Below, piece after piece: positions 1 through 15,300 of a stretch of DNA of 64,000 bases. Position 1 is the first letter of the stretch. Each line of letters opens with the position of its first letter. The notes under the pieces are model-generated. The model was not told where the DNA came from and searched no databases. It worked only from the letters and a program-made list of their open reading frames with translations. The stretch lies in assembly GCA_963978895.1 (NCBI GenBank), contig OZ022245.1, positions 26,419,730 to 26,483,729 of the forward strand, read 5' to 3'. The DNA is from Erpobdella octoculata (Eukaryota; Annelida; Clitellata; Hirudinida; Erpobdellidae). The position numbers were made by a program, and so were the translations under genes.

Positions 1-744
1 TTCACAGTAAGTTTATTTGTATGTCTTTGATACATATGTGTACTGTGTGTGTGCGTGTGTCCTTGTCAGCTTTCATTTATTGATAGTTTATTTAGTTAAT
101 TATTATTTTTTTTAATGCTCCAAAGATATAAGGTTACTAATTTGCATAAATTAGGTTATGCAATTAACTGAAGATTGAATACATTTTCAAAGTAAATTGT
201 TTGCAAGTTCCGATTTACATCTGTGTAAAAGCACTGAAAGAAAAAAATGCAAAAAATAGACAAAGTCAGTTTTATCTCACGGACAGTTCGTACGAGATGG
301 AATGATTTCCAATCATCGAATAAATTATCATCAAAATCAGTAGTAGCAGCGATTAATCAACGTTGAAAACGGCAGATTTAAAAAAGCGGTTTTTATTACT
401 CCGACCGACCGGGGGGGGGGGCGGAAAAATCGTGCGCGTAATAAAAACGGACGACGGAATCGTTTTGACGATAATATGGACGTCGTGACGTAGCGGAACG
501 AAGCACTGCGACATTCCCGTCGACATGGAAACAACGATTTATCTTCATGACTACCCTCATTGCAAAATCAATTCTTAAATTAAGGAAATTTTTCCGCTCT
601 CTTGTTGTTCTTTCACGATCATCATAAATTCATAAATTTCGTATGGAGACGCTTTTAAAACGCGACTCTCTCGAGAGCTGGATAGAAAAGTTCTTAACGA
701 TGAGTTATTTTTAGCATCGAAGTTTTTAATTGCAACCAATATTT

Positions 745-933
745 AGTTATTATTATTATTATTATTATTTTGTTTTTGTATTGTTTTCGTTTTTGTTATT
801 ATTATTATTATCATTATTTATTATTATTATTTTGTTTTTGTTATTATTATCATCATCATTTATTATTATTATTTTGTTTTTGTTATTATTATTATTTATT
901 ATTATTATTTTGTTTTTGTTTTGCTTTCGTTTT
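745..933. repeat. TTA-based compound microsatellite
   Basis: Runs of TTA are interrupted by a recurring TTTTGTTTTTG block, giving a higher-order pattern of (TTA)n plus TTTTGTTTTTG repeated about four times. The leucine- and isoleucine-rich frame across it is an artefact of the repeat. Confidence 0.9.
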
Positions 934-1362
934 TTAGCGTGAAATCGATTGCGACATGCTTCAGCTATGTGGTGTTAACATCGATGCTGACTGGAAAGAT
1001 ATTTTTTAAATGATTTATTATATCACAAATGTAATATTTCAATTCGTTACTGTTCACTTTTAAATACGAAAAAATTAACAAATCAACTTTTTTCTAATTA
1101 ATTCCTCAATAAATTTTTTTCCATTTAATTCTTCTTTAAATTAACAATTTCCTCCAAAAATGTAATCGTCTAATTATTACCTGCTTTCTGTACTTAAACT
1201 TTGATTTTTATGTTTTTAAATTCCTACTTTTTCTTTTCCTTATCTTTTCTAACTCTTTCATCTCTTTGTTTAGTGCTTTTTTTAAAGACGAATCTTTTAT
1301 TCATTAAGCGATGCAAAACCAACGTAAAATAGTAGCCACATCATCATTATCATCACTGTATC

Positions 1363-1454
1363 ATCATCATCATCATCATCACAATCAAAGTCATTATAGT
1401 CGTCATCATCATCATTATAGTCGTCATCATCATCATCATTACCACCTTCATCAC

Positions 1455-1487
<33 letters not shown>

Positions 1488-1491
1488 AACT
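1363..1491. repeat. CAT/ATC trinucleotide repeat
   Basis: An interrupted CAT repeat, with interruptions such as TATAGTCGT, that yields His runs on the plus strand and Asp runs on the minus strand. Confidence 0.9.
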
Positions 1492-3296
1492 CTGATGTTT
1501 TTTAGTGCAGCTCAATTTCCTGATTAGTCTAATATATACTGTGGTGAATGTTATTGATGAAGTTATTTATGGTAAATGCCGTTTAGGGGAGGGAGGGATA
1601 AAGGGACAAAATCCACCTTACTTGAGAAAAAATTGTGATACTAATAATAAATTATACAAAGAGAAACTATTTAAGAAATTTCGTGATGAAAAGTCGTCGA
1701 AGAAATCCAAGCTTGTGGATCGTTGCATTTCGCAGGCTTGGATTTCTACTGAGCACTCAAAATTCATGAATTGAAATCTTCAAGGTTCGCAGCACTGATC
1801 GAACGTTTTCTGGACCGATCCTCAACACGTGACCGATTTCTTTCTTTTCCATCCCTCGTTCTCTCTCCCTTCCGAGACGCGACGTCGATCGGGAACAAAA
1901 CGGGAGAGAAAAAAACCATTGATTTTATTTGCAAAGGTGGAAAAGGAATTTCCGAAGAGAGGGAGAGGAGAAAAAAAAATAAAAAGATCACGAAAAGCAT
2001 CGATTTAAGTTTATCGGAAAACCGCGAGCCGCAACCGGAGCAAATCCGATTTTTCCCGAAGCAATGTTTGTCCTCCATAAACATCGTTTTGGAGAAATAT
2101 TGGAAAAAAAATTTTTTCCTGTTATTTCAGATTTCCAGATTCCTCTGCTTTAGCACATCTCAATGTTTCAATGTCCGTGCTTGATTGTCTGTGATTGTGT
2201 GCATGCGTGTGTTTGTTTGTGTGTGCGTGTGCTTGCGTGCATGTGTAATTTTGCTAGATCTGTGTATAATTCGTGTACTCAGCATTGAAATCAACAAAGG
2301 ATTGTGATTAATTCACGTTTTATATTCATTTCAACTCGAACAAAGAAATAAAATAAATCCACCAACAAACAACAAATTATTTCGAGCATAAAAGAAACAA
2401 TTAAAATGTTTCTTTTTATTTCGTTCATTCCCAGCAAATCCTCGATTAATTTTTTTTTACCTGGAGTGCAATCCATCTTCCTCTCTTCTCCGATCGAGCG
2501 CATCGGCACAAGATCTCGCGATCATCGGAGAGAGAGAGAGAGAGACAACGCCCGTGCGCCACTTAAGCGCAGCATTCGGCATCGTCGGCGATCCATTGTT
2601 CTCTTTAAACCATCGTCTCTGTGTCTATCAATTGAAACTAATTGATGGAAGTAGCCGGTCAGTCTCCCATTCAATTTCCATCCGGGAATTCCCGTTGTCT
2701 GGATTGAAACTGGGGAATTATTGAGCTTTTTTTTGTAGTGTAATTTGTTTTAAATGTTATTGCAGGAGAGGTGTACTGTACAGGATTTTGAAGTGGATGA
2801 ACAAATACCGAGAGGGGGGGGGTAGGCGAGATGATGTTAGAGAGATAAGGATGGACAGAAAGCGAGATTGATAAATAAGAAGTGAGAGAGTCGGACGGAG
2901 CGAGAGAACGATGAATGAAAGAGTAGATGAGTTAGAGAAGATAAAGAGATAAAAAGAAATGTAGGTATAAAATAATGCTTCGCGATTGATCAACACGGGG
3001 AAGATATTATCGAGCAACGACCAATGGCGCGTCAGCGATCGGAAAATAGCGAAATGTTTTTTTTCTTCTTCTCATAGAAAGATCGTGCGAAAATCTCCAG
3101 CTGACGCCGACGAGATTGCTCTGCATCGTCACGTCGTTGTGTTGTCAAAAACGTTTTTAAAATCAAAACTTCATGTTTTCTGGTTATTTAAACTTTTTAC
3201 TCTACACTTTCTTTACACTCAAACCAATCTTTTTTGGATAAAATATTTTAAACTTTCTTTCTTCCAAGAGCAGATCGGCCATCGTATGGTACTCAA

Positions 3297-3447
3297 CCAC
3301 GTGTGTACTACACTACATGTGTATTAAGTCACCACGTGCGTACTGCACTACGTGTGTACTAAGCCATCACATGAGTACTGCATACTATGCGTGTACTAAG
3401 CCACGACACGTGCACTAAGCCGCGTGTGTACTACGCCACATGTGTGC
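3297..3447. repeat. Imperfect ~35-bp repeat carrying E-box (CACGTG) motifs
   Basis: Degenerate units of the form CACGTGNGTACTNCACTAC followed by TGTGTACTAAGCC recur about four times. Perfect CACGTG palindromes lie at 3298-3303, 3333-3338 and 3407-3412. The region is about 1.3 kb upstream of the forkhead coding region. Confidence 0.7.
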
Positions 3448-3603
3448 TTTTCTAATCTTTAACAAGTACACCAAGAAGTAGTTTAGTTAAAACTCATTTC
3501 CTTCTCGAACGAGAATTTCAGGGGGTCCTCGTCGTCGTTAGAGATAAGAAAGCATGAAAGGCATTCGATTCCCGTCACGAGCGGGGTTGTAAATTTTACG
3601 ATT

Positions 3604-3877
3604 AGTTTGTTTGTAATTGTGAGTATTATCTACTATTTGTTTGTAATTGTGAGTATTATCTACTATTTGTTTGTAATTGTGAGTATTATCTACTATTTGT
3701 TTGTAATTGTGAGTATTATCTACTATTTGTTTGTAATTGTGAGTATTATCTACTATTTGTTTGTAATTGTGAGTATTATCTACTATTTGTTTGTAATTGT
3801 GAGTATTATCTAATATTTGTTTGTAATTGTGAGTATTATCTAATATTTGTTTGTAATTGTCAGTATTATCTACTATT
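3604..3877. repeat. 30-bp minisatellite, about nine copies
   Basis: Unit is TTTGTTTGTAATTGTGAGTA followed by TTATCTACTA. The copies are almost identical; late copies differ by TAC to TAA and GAG to CAG. Because the period is divisible by three, frames stay open on both strands, which is not evidence of coding. Confidence 0.95.
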
Positions 3878-4300
3878 TTATCGATAATATTGTTTAACAC
3901 TTGGATTGATAAGAGGCAGTTTAAAATTAATCAATGTTTTCAAGTTATTCAGCTACTGGTTATTAAGCTTATTTGTCATATTATGGCTGTTTTTTTTTCT
4001 TTTTTTTATCCACATCATGAATTAACTGGACCTTCTTATCCGATTACATCCTGGATTAACATCCTTATTTGTAAATTAAGGCTAACATTTTTTACTTGTT
4101 TGTAAGTGTTGATAAAAAGTTTGTTTTGAGATTCTATCTGATTTGGTGATTTAAGTCCTCAACCAAGTTTGTTGACCGAGCATTGTCACTCGCTCGGAGG
4201 AGTTCATTATATTTATTGCATGCATTCATGCATGCATTCATGCATGCTTAAAGGGAAGTGGAAATTTGTTCCCCTGTATTTTATTACAACGTTTTTTTGC

Positions 4301-4412
4301 GAGTGAATGTATGCTTGTACGAGTGTATGTATGCTTGTACGAGTGTATGTGTCCTTGTAGGAGTGTATGTGTCCTTGTACGAGTGTATGTGTCCTTGTAC
4401 GAGTGTATGTGT
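4301..4412. repeat. 20-bp minisatellite, about six copies
   Basis: The unit GAGTGTATGTRTSCTTGTAC is repeated with a few substitutions. It lies about 400 bp before the first forkhead coding exon. Confidence 0.85.
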
Positions 4413-4792
4413 GTTTATGCGTGGACGGATTGATGGATGAATGAATGAATAAATGGATAAATGCACAGGTTAGACGGAGGGTCGTATGGATTGGCCGTAT
4501 AAATAGACTGATAGTTTGGTATCAGGCGAGTCTACTAGTTTTTAAACTGGTGAGTAAGTGAGGAGATGGTTAAATTTATTTGTTTATAATGAATTAGGTT
4601 ATTTTTATAGCTTTAGCATTAATTTAAATTAATTTCTCCATTACATTCCTCCATAAATTTTTATTCAACGAAATGCATCCTTCTCTATAATTGAAACAAA
4701 AGACTCTTAATTCGTTGATTGATATTTCTCATTTTTCCAGAAAGTTGATAACAGGTGGAAAAAAACGCACCAACGCTGGCCTTTCCGCTCGC

Positions 4793-7700
4793 ATGTCTCC
4801 CGTCAACCTGGATATTTCCGTCTGCGAAGTTTCAACTTTGCTGCTTGCATCGTCGTCTTCGACATCGTCACCAGCACTGTCGACGAGTCACACGGATCGT
4901 TCTCATTCCAGGGGCGACATCCCTGACGAAAACACGGATCCGCTCGTCTTTTCCGTTTGCGTCGATCCGACTCGATCCTTGCGGATCGGGACGTCGAGCT
5001 GCGATGGTTCTCAAGAGATTTACGCGTTCGACCGGAAGGAGAATTTCGAATACGACAATCTATTCGAGTTTCCTTTGAAAGAAGAAGTCGTCAGTCACTG
5101 CCAGTTCGTACCCCGTTTCGATAACTTTGTCGAGACCCAGACCCCCTGCTTCGGCCCCTTCAATTCGGACGACGATGATGATGATCTCACGAGTTTGTCG
5201 TGGCTTCAAGATGCTAATTTGCTCAAGAATCTAACTGGAACCTACCAGAGGCCGCGAGATGATCCGCGAAAACTCAAAGAGCTAACCAACCGTACGTCGG
5301 AGATATTTGATGACGTCCAGCCGGTTCTCTTGGTCAAGGATCGCCTCGGTCAAAGAAAATCGTCTCTTCAGTGCTGCATCACAGGGAAGCCTTTGTTCTC
5401 TTTTAGTTGTTTGATATTTATGGCCATAGAGAGCTCACCTGGCAGAAGCCTGCCGGTCAAATCCATCTACGACTGGATCGTCAGGAATTTTCCGTACTTC
5501 AGGAGCGCTCCGGCGGGCTGGAAGAATTCTGTTCGCCACAATCTGTCGTTCAATAGGTGTTTCAGGAATTCTCAAATCGAAAATAGAAGTGGATTTGTGG
5601 GTTTTTAAATGTTTTTTTTAAATTACAATATAGTAATCCAGTATAATGCATTATAATTTCTAATCATAATATACATTAATTTTTGAATACCATAATAATA
5701 TATTTCCATATTACAAATTTCATTTTTGTCTTAAATTTTTATGTTGTTGATTTTCAGTTGTAAAATTACGAACCTACTAGTGTCACCAGTTGAATCAAAT
5801 GCTGAACTGTTAACACTTCATAATAATAATAATAAAAATAATAATTATTATTATTATGAAAAAAATAAGGTAATTAATTAGTAATTACAAGTAATACAGT
5901 TACATGTAAATATTAAATCCAGAAGAAAGGTTCGAGGTGGTACGTCGATTCTCGGTACAGGTCGAAACTCCTGCAAGCCCTGAGGAAGTCGCACTTGTAC
6001 GGAAATAGGTCGTTGATCCTTCAACAGCCGCACTTCTTTGACGAACCAGAGCCTGACAGGAGGTGGTGATCACTTTGTGTGTTCATAAATTGAATATGCA
6101 AATTACCAATTGAATATGCAAATTACTAATTGAATATGCAAATTACTAATTGAATATGCAAATTACTAATTGAATATGTAAATTACTAATTGAATATGCA
6201 AATTACTAATTAAATATGCAAATTACTAATTAAATATGCAAATTACTAATTGAATATGCCAATTACTAATTGAATATGAGAATTACTAATTGAATATGCA
6301 AATTACTAATTGAATATGCAAATTACTAATTGAATATGCAAATTACTAATTGAATATGCAAATTACTAATTGAATATGCTAATTACTAATTAATATCTAA
6401 ATTACTGATTGAATATGCAAATTACTAATTGAACATGCAAATTACTAATTGAATATGCAAATTACTAATTGAATATGCAAATTACTAATGAGTTATGCTT
6501 GCTGGGCTGTCACATAGTTTATAAGTAATTATAATATTTAAATTTCATTGCTATCTCAGCAGTGATGAACGTTTGAAGAATGGTCACAACGGATCAGACG
6601 AAAGTAAGTTTCACGTGTGGTGGTGGTACGTGTTTCTTGTTTACTTTTGTCGTTACGTGTTGGGAAAATCAACGTGCAATGTGACACTCACGTGCGCAAT
6701 TCCTCTTCTTATGTTGGAAAAGTTTTTCAATAACTGGATTTTATCATTTTTTTGGCACTGGAAAAAAATTGTGCACGAATTCTGAGTACAGAACTTGTAC
6801 ACGGGTTGAAACTTTCCAGGAACAGATTGCGGCATACATTTTAAGTCTGCAAAAATGATGTTATCACAATACATTTTACAAAGCAAATGAAAAATTTTCA
6901 GATTAAACCGTTAATTATAATTGAATTTTTAAAAAATAATTTTTCTAAATTTCAAATTAATTCATTTCATGTGCAGCTGATTTTGACGTGGCTTCCACTC
7001 TCGCCAGCCTCTCATCTCTGATTGATCGTCAAAAACAGTTGGATCAAAGGTCTGTTTTTTCTTATTTTATTTAAGCTTATATTATATATTTATTAAACTA
7101 GTATTTTATTTTATTAACTCATTTCCTAATCGTTTTAATTCGTATTATCGATAGATAATATCGACGTTGTACTCACTGCACCCAATACATACAGAAGGTG
7201 CTTCTCTTGTACCCTGATTACATTCCATCATGTCAATGCGTTCCAGCTAAGGAAATACATTCTATGCTAATTACTAGCTGAAATACTCGATGTCGTTCAT
7301 TATTGAAGGTCAATAAGAAGTGTGCGAACGTAAATAAAATCAGAGAAGATTCAAATGTCTGGCAAAATAGTCTATATGTGACAGAACGTGTGACTAAAAG
7401 GCTATTTTACTCCTGGTAGCACATAAGGGATGAACAAATAAATAATGGGATTAAGATTAATAATTTATTTATTTATATATGCCTTGTATATACTTATTAT
7501 TTTATTTAAGAATTTTTTTGTTGAATTTCTTGATTTGTTATTGTAAATATGAAAAATAGATTTTGTCAGGTCACATGCTCTGTGGTGCGTGAAGGTTATT
7601 TGTGTGATGAATTTTCTATTTGATTTGCATTTGTGCATTGTGCCGTGCCGCTGAATGAATTACGACGAATTTTGTATTCATTCGTCTGTCACAAATGCAA

Positions 7701-8530
7701 ATGAATTACGATGTGTTTTTAAAAGCAACGTGTCACGCATTGACTGTATTGCAAGTTATTTGAATCGTCAATGTTTTTATTTTGTGAATATGTTCAACTT
7801 TTAACAGATAAGTTTTTATTGTTAGTGCGGGAAAAGCGTTAGCATCGCTCGTGTAATTTGCTGTTAATGAAAGTGTTTTTTCCCTTTAATTAAAAAGCAT
7901 AACATGTAACAAAGATGAAATTCTCAAAACTGTCCCCGCAGTTCTAGTGGAAATGACGGAGATCTGGCAGCCGACTGCACTCCTTGCGCCACTATCGACC
8001 ATGATTACAGTATCCAGGTCAAGAAGCAGAACAGAAGTTCCTACTGTAACAAAGCTCGAGAAGATATTCGGATCAAAGACGGCGAACGGAAAGTGAAAGT
8101 TGGTTGAAATTATTTTCGAGTATCGTTCAATCTCTAGTAAAGATGTAGTATTACATTTGAAGGCACAAAATTGCTAATACATAGATGACTGGTTGATTAC
8201 ATTTTAGGTTTATAGAATTTGAATTTTTTTTATTAATTCTATCAAATCTACACTTTCTTTTAGACCAAGTGCCAAGATGAATCGCAAAAAATGCGTAAGC
8301 ACGGTGCTGGTATGAAAGCAAAAGAGTTTAAAACTTTTAAAAGGGCGAAGAATCCAAAAGATTTGATTAGCAGCCGTGCCCACAGTGGTAAGCTGACCGG
8401 TAGTAAAAGCCCTGGACTGCCATTGCTGGCTAAAGCAGTCGATGATGATGAACAAAGAAAAATGGAAGGAATTGATGCCCTGCTCAATCTTGCTGCTGCG
8501 GGCAATGGGAGGAGTTTAAAAAATAACTAA
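4793..8530 (+). CDS. foxn3: Forkhead transcription factor, FoxN2/N3 (CHES1) class
   Basis: Predicted nuclear DNA-binding regulator; vertebrate FoxN3 acts in checkpoint and transcriptional repression. Exons: 4793-5596, 5923-6062, 6560-6603, 6977-7049, 7942-8098 and 8264-8530, giving 494 aa (vertebrate FoxN3 is about 490). ATG 4793 is used because the frame further upstream has no ATG and a splice acceptor ends at 4740, so an upstream untranslated exon is likely. Seen: an acidic stretch followed by DDDLTSLSWLQDANLLKNL, which matches the FoxN2/3 N-terminal EELTNLNWL motif. The forkhead domain starts around residue 200 (FSCLIFMAIE, LPVKSIYDWI, GWKNSVRHNLS) and crosses the first intron in phase 0 into KKGSRWYVDSRYR. 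The C-terminus contains DDDEQ...EGIDALLNLA, resembling the FoxN3 end. The exon 2 donor and exon 3 acceptor have alternatives (6062 or 6065; 6560 or 6563) and exon 5 could end at 8092. The exon 1 donor GTGGGT is weak, but the domain alignment supports it. FoxN2 versus FoxN3 was judged from motifs only. Confidence 0.93.
6089..6490. repeat. 20-bp minisatellite in forkhead intron 2, about 20 copies
   Basis: Unit AATTACTAATTGAATATGCA. Fifteen of about 20 units contain an exact ATGCAAAT octamer across the unit junction, and nearly all contain a TAATTG core. It fills most of the 497-bp intron between exons 2 and 3. Confidence 0.95.
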
Positions 8531-11599
<3,069 letters not shown>

Positions 11600-11602
11600 C
11601 TA

Positions 11603-11950
11603 CTGCTGCTGGTGATTATGATGATGATGATGTGAGTAACGATGATGATGATGATTATTATGATGATGACGAAGAAGACAGCCCTCCTCCACTCTCTCCT
11701 CAATCCACCCTTCGACCTTGACATTCACTTGCACGAGGCACAGCAGAGGAACGACGACCTGCACGGGTGGTCGGGGTTCGCCCCGTCGAGGGAGATCGTG
11801 GACGACCAGAGGGAGGACGAACAGTCGGGAGACGGGCGCCTGAGGACAGAAGAGGAGGAGGAGACCGAGGCCGAGACGTTCACCAGCCTCCGACTGCTGC
11901 ACCACAACGATATAGGAAGCGTTCCGAGTCTCGAAGTTTTCTTTTTCTGC
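11603..11950 (+). CDS. Candidate coding segment of unknown protein (acidic)
   Basis: I do not recognise this. The stretch from about 11700 to 11911 has strongly GC-rich third codon positions (gac, gag, ctg, cag, atc), like the confirmed exons nearby and unlike the surrounding AT-rich DNA. The plus frame reads an acidic sequence (FDLDIHLHEAQQRND, then REDEQSGDGRLRTEEEEETE). A splice acceptor (CACAG) ends near 11602. It is preceded by a GAT repeat, which sits in a different frame encoding Asp runs followed by a Pro/Ser stretch and a stop, so either the exon starts after the repeat or a frameshift is present. No strong donor was found. It could be an isolated exon, a decayed gene, or conserved non-coding DNA. 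Confidence 0.35.
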
Positions 11951-12316
11951 GATCGAAAAAGCACAACTGCTTCGATTCGATTTGAATTTATTTTACTAAT
12001 GATGGTTGTTATGGAACAAAATGCATAAGTTAATTTGATTATTTCCACGTGTCCAAGTGACAATGTGTATTTGTGAGATATGCGTGTGTGTATAAGATGA
12101 TGTTTGCACTTGCATATCCATGCGATAAATTCAATTATCTCATCCTCAGCTCTATGCACCTACGGCCCGTTTGTCTCCAGTCATCGGCAAACACCAACCT
12201 AAGCTTCGCCGTGTGCAGTCACATCAATCATCATCATCATCATCATCATCATCATTTATTTTTTAAACGTCCCTATTCCACGCTATGCTAGGGTCGGACG
12301 TCAATCAGTTATTGAA

Positions 12317-15300
12317 TCAACCCACCGTTTTCCTTCCAAAAAGAAAGGTCTTCTCGAGGTACTGGTTTTGGCAGTCCCTCGTGTAATCCTCGTACTGCCT
12401 GTCCTGCTCCCTGGCCGCAGCTATCTGCTCCTCCCTCGCCGGTATCTCGAGCCGGAGGGCGCACGTCTGTGAGCATGTCCAGTGCTGGAAAGGAACGCAG
12501 GTGTTGCCCAGGTAAGGATTCTTGAAGGTGATCACTTTGTAACCTGATTGGCATGAGATCAATCATTTTTTGTTGGTAACTTTATCAGTGATGAATAAAT
12601 CGCATTTTAACCACTCAAATAAATGACTTTCATTAATTTTATATGTAAAAACGTAAAGAGCAATTGAAATCAAATTCCAAGAAACAAAGTTACACATTTT
12701 GAATACAATATGATGATGATGATAAAAGACAAGGTGATGATAATGATTCAAGATTGCTACTACCAAGAATCATCTGAACTTTAAATTAAACCTACTTAAA
12801 AATATACATTAAAATTCTGATATAATTAATTTCTTCTCCTCCGCAATGAAATCATTCTCAATGAATTCTGACCTTAGCTGTAGTTTTAATAAACAAAACG
12901 TAAACATTTCATTATAGTGATGGAATGGATTACTTTTCAATGAAACAGCACAAATGCTAGTCAACTTACCAGGTTGGCAGTACAGTTTGGCAGTCTGACA
13001 GCATCCGCACACCACAAACTCTTTATAATTGTCGGCGATAAAGTCCTTGAGTGGCGGACTGACGTGGGGGTTTGCAAAAAAATTTGACTTTGAAGCGATG
13101 ATGGTCTTGGCAGCAGAGAACTGGAGAGTGAAGGGCTGCCTGAGGCACGACCTGGGGGGCTTGGGAGGACCCCGATCGTTGTGCGGCAGGGCGAGTATGC
13201 GTTCGTTGACGTCCGTGTGATACCACATGAACGTGGACTTGAAATAGTTGTGGTTGCCGTGCCTGTGCACTGTTTCTAGGCTGGGCATGTCGAGTAGAAA
13301 GCCTGTGAGTTCGCATGTGTTTGTGTGAGTTTGTGTGTGTTTGTGTGAGTTTGCATGTGATTGTGTGAGTTTGTGTGTGTTTGTGTGAGTTTGTGTGTGT
13401 TTGTGTGTGTTTGTGTGTGTTTGCATGTGTTTGTGTGTGTTTGCATGCGTTTGTGTGAGTTTGCGAGCGAGCGAGTGGAACAGTAAATGAATAAACATGA
13501 GTATTTTTAGCATTTGTTTTAAAATTAGGTAAAAGAATTTTATTAATGATAAGGTTGTTGCAGCTTATATGATGACTAATACGATAAATAAAACTTACGA
13601 CAGATTAATAACGTAACAAACTAATTAATTAATTAATTAATTATTAATATAATACATTATATTATAATTAGTTATTAATAACACAATTATAATTAGTTAT
13701 TAATAACACAATGGATTGATCAACAAATAAATGGAATTCTTCAAAAAAAAGTTTAAGATCGTTAAACCAACCAGAACAAAAAAACATTCAAAATTCAAAA
13801 AATATGATTAATGGCTACTCATACTACCGAAGTCTATTTGAAAAAAAAATCAGCTGAGAGGATTTACTGTCTGCACTTCATCCTTGAAGTTGCAGGGTCA
13901 AATCCTACAAATATCAGCTGTTTTGGGTGCTCACATAAATTTCAATTAAGAACATATAGAAGAGCAATCATCATCATCACCATCATAATCATCATCATCA
14001 TCATCATCACCATCATCATCATAATCATTACTGTCAATAATAAGGAGAACTGATATATCATTAACATCTAAGGAAATAACAACATAATATATTGAAACGT
14101 TGTATAAATACTGGACTCTGCGTCTAAACCCGTTATTTGGCAATTCGGCAAGTACTCTTAATCTGAATCTGGATCATCCAGTAATGCATTAAAATATCTC
14201 ATTAAAATTAAAAAAAAAAACATCACATCAACTAACAAACTCGTGCACTAGAGCGGCACCCGAAAGAGCGGATACTAAGAGCAACGGACACTTTTGTTTG
14301 GAACTAATTTTTTTTTAATCTGTATCTAGCCTATTTATAGTAGCTTGTCCCCGAGGGACAAACAGACGCCAGAACCGGGCAGTTTTGCTGTTCCCCGGAG
14401 GGTGTCTGCTCTTCGGGACTTTTACTCTAAACAAAACCGAAATGTCGGCAACAAGCGAAACCTCACCTGGAAGAGCGTCCAGAAGGTTGTTGTCCAGTTT
14501 CAGTTCTTTGAGTTTCGTGCAAAACGTTAACGAGAACGGAATGGACTTGTTTTGCAATTTGTTGTTGGTCAAAATGAGGCTTTCCAGGTTGGCCATCCTG
14601 CCGACGTCCGCGGGCAGGTCCCCCAGCAAATTGTATTTCAGAGACAGCACTCGCACACTCGGACACTTGAATATCTGGAATTTCGTGATATCAAGCCGTC
14701 AGACAATGACCGATAAAACCAGAAAACAGAAATAATCATTAAATAGTTTTTTGAAGAAAAAAAACAACTTATTGACAAAATATAATAATCTAGATCAACA
14801 AATTCAAACCAGCCATCAAAATTTTAACTTTTAATCCCATTTAAACAACAAATCACATTCAACCTCTCTGGGTAGCGTGTTATCGTCTCCATATTTAAAA
14901 ATGGCATCCAGGCACAACTCTGTGAAGTTATATATGGACAGGTATCTGCTTAGCAGGGTATCGGCTGCAAAGAAAGACCAGAATTTTGTTTTTAAACAAG
15001 CTAGATTCAATATATATTTGTTTACACGTTATATGAATTAACAGCACTTGAGAATAAAACTGTTAGATGCAAATCAAAAATTTTATATAATAATTTATAC
15101 TTTTTGCTTGGATGAGTGGAGCCATCATGAGCTGTTCTTCGATGAACTCCATGAGCTTCATGTCGAGTCGATCAAATGTCATCGTGAAGTGAAACAAGAA
15201 TGAATAAGGAGGTTTCTGAGTTGAAAGATTGATCATTAATTTTTATCAAACTGATAAAGGTAAAAAAAAGTCAACAGATTCAGATGCCAGTTCTTCATTA

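Larger units (their letters stand above)
1..4739. other. AT-rich intergenic or 5' flanking region with no convincing gene
   Basis: No reading frame here has the GC-rich third-position codon use or family motifs of the real exons further right. It contains a G homopolymer near 411-421, the repeat blocks listed separately, a short GA run near 2529-2544, and a 12-bp repeat rich in GCATGC palindromes at about 4217-4248. It may include the promoter and a 5' untranslated exon of the forkhead gene, because a good splice acceptor (pyrimidine tract plus CAG) ends at 4740. Confidence 0.6.

Noticed and set aside
1771..2184. Overlapping plus and minus frames of 106-137 residues
   Set aside because: Composition is low complexity (Arg/Lys/Ser/Phe), without motifs or consistent codon bias, and both strands are equally open.
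6089..6490. CRISPR-like array appearance
   Set aside because: The 20-bp units are contiguous without spacers and lie in an animal intron.
12309..12566. Alternative minus frame over the last LRR-gene exon
   Set aside because: The neighbouring frame at 12543-12317 continues the upstream exon in phase and carries the conserved Cys pattern; this one is its shadow.
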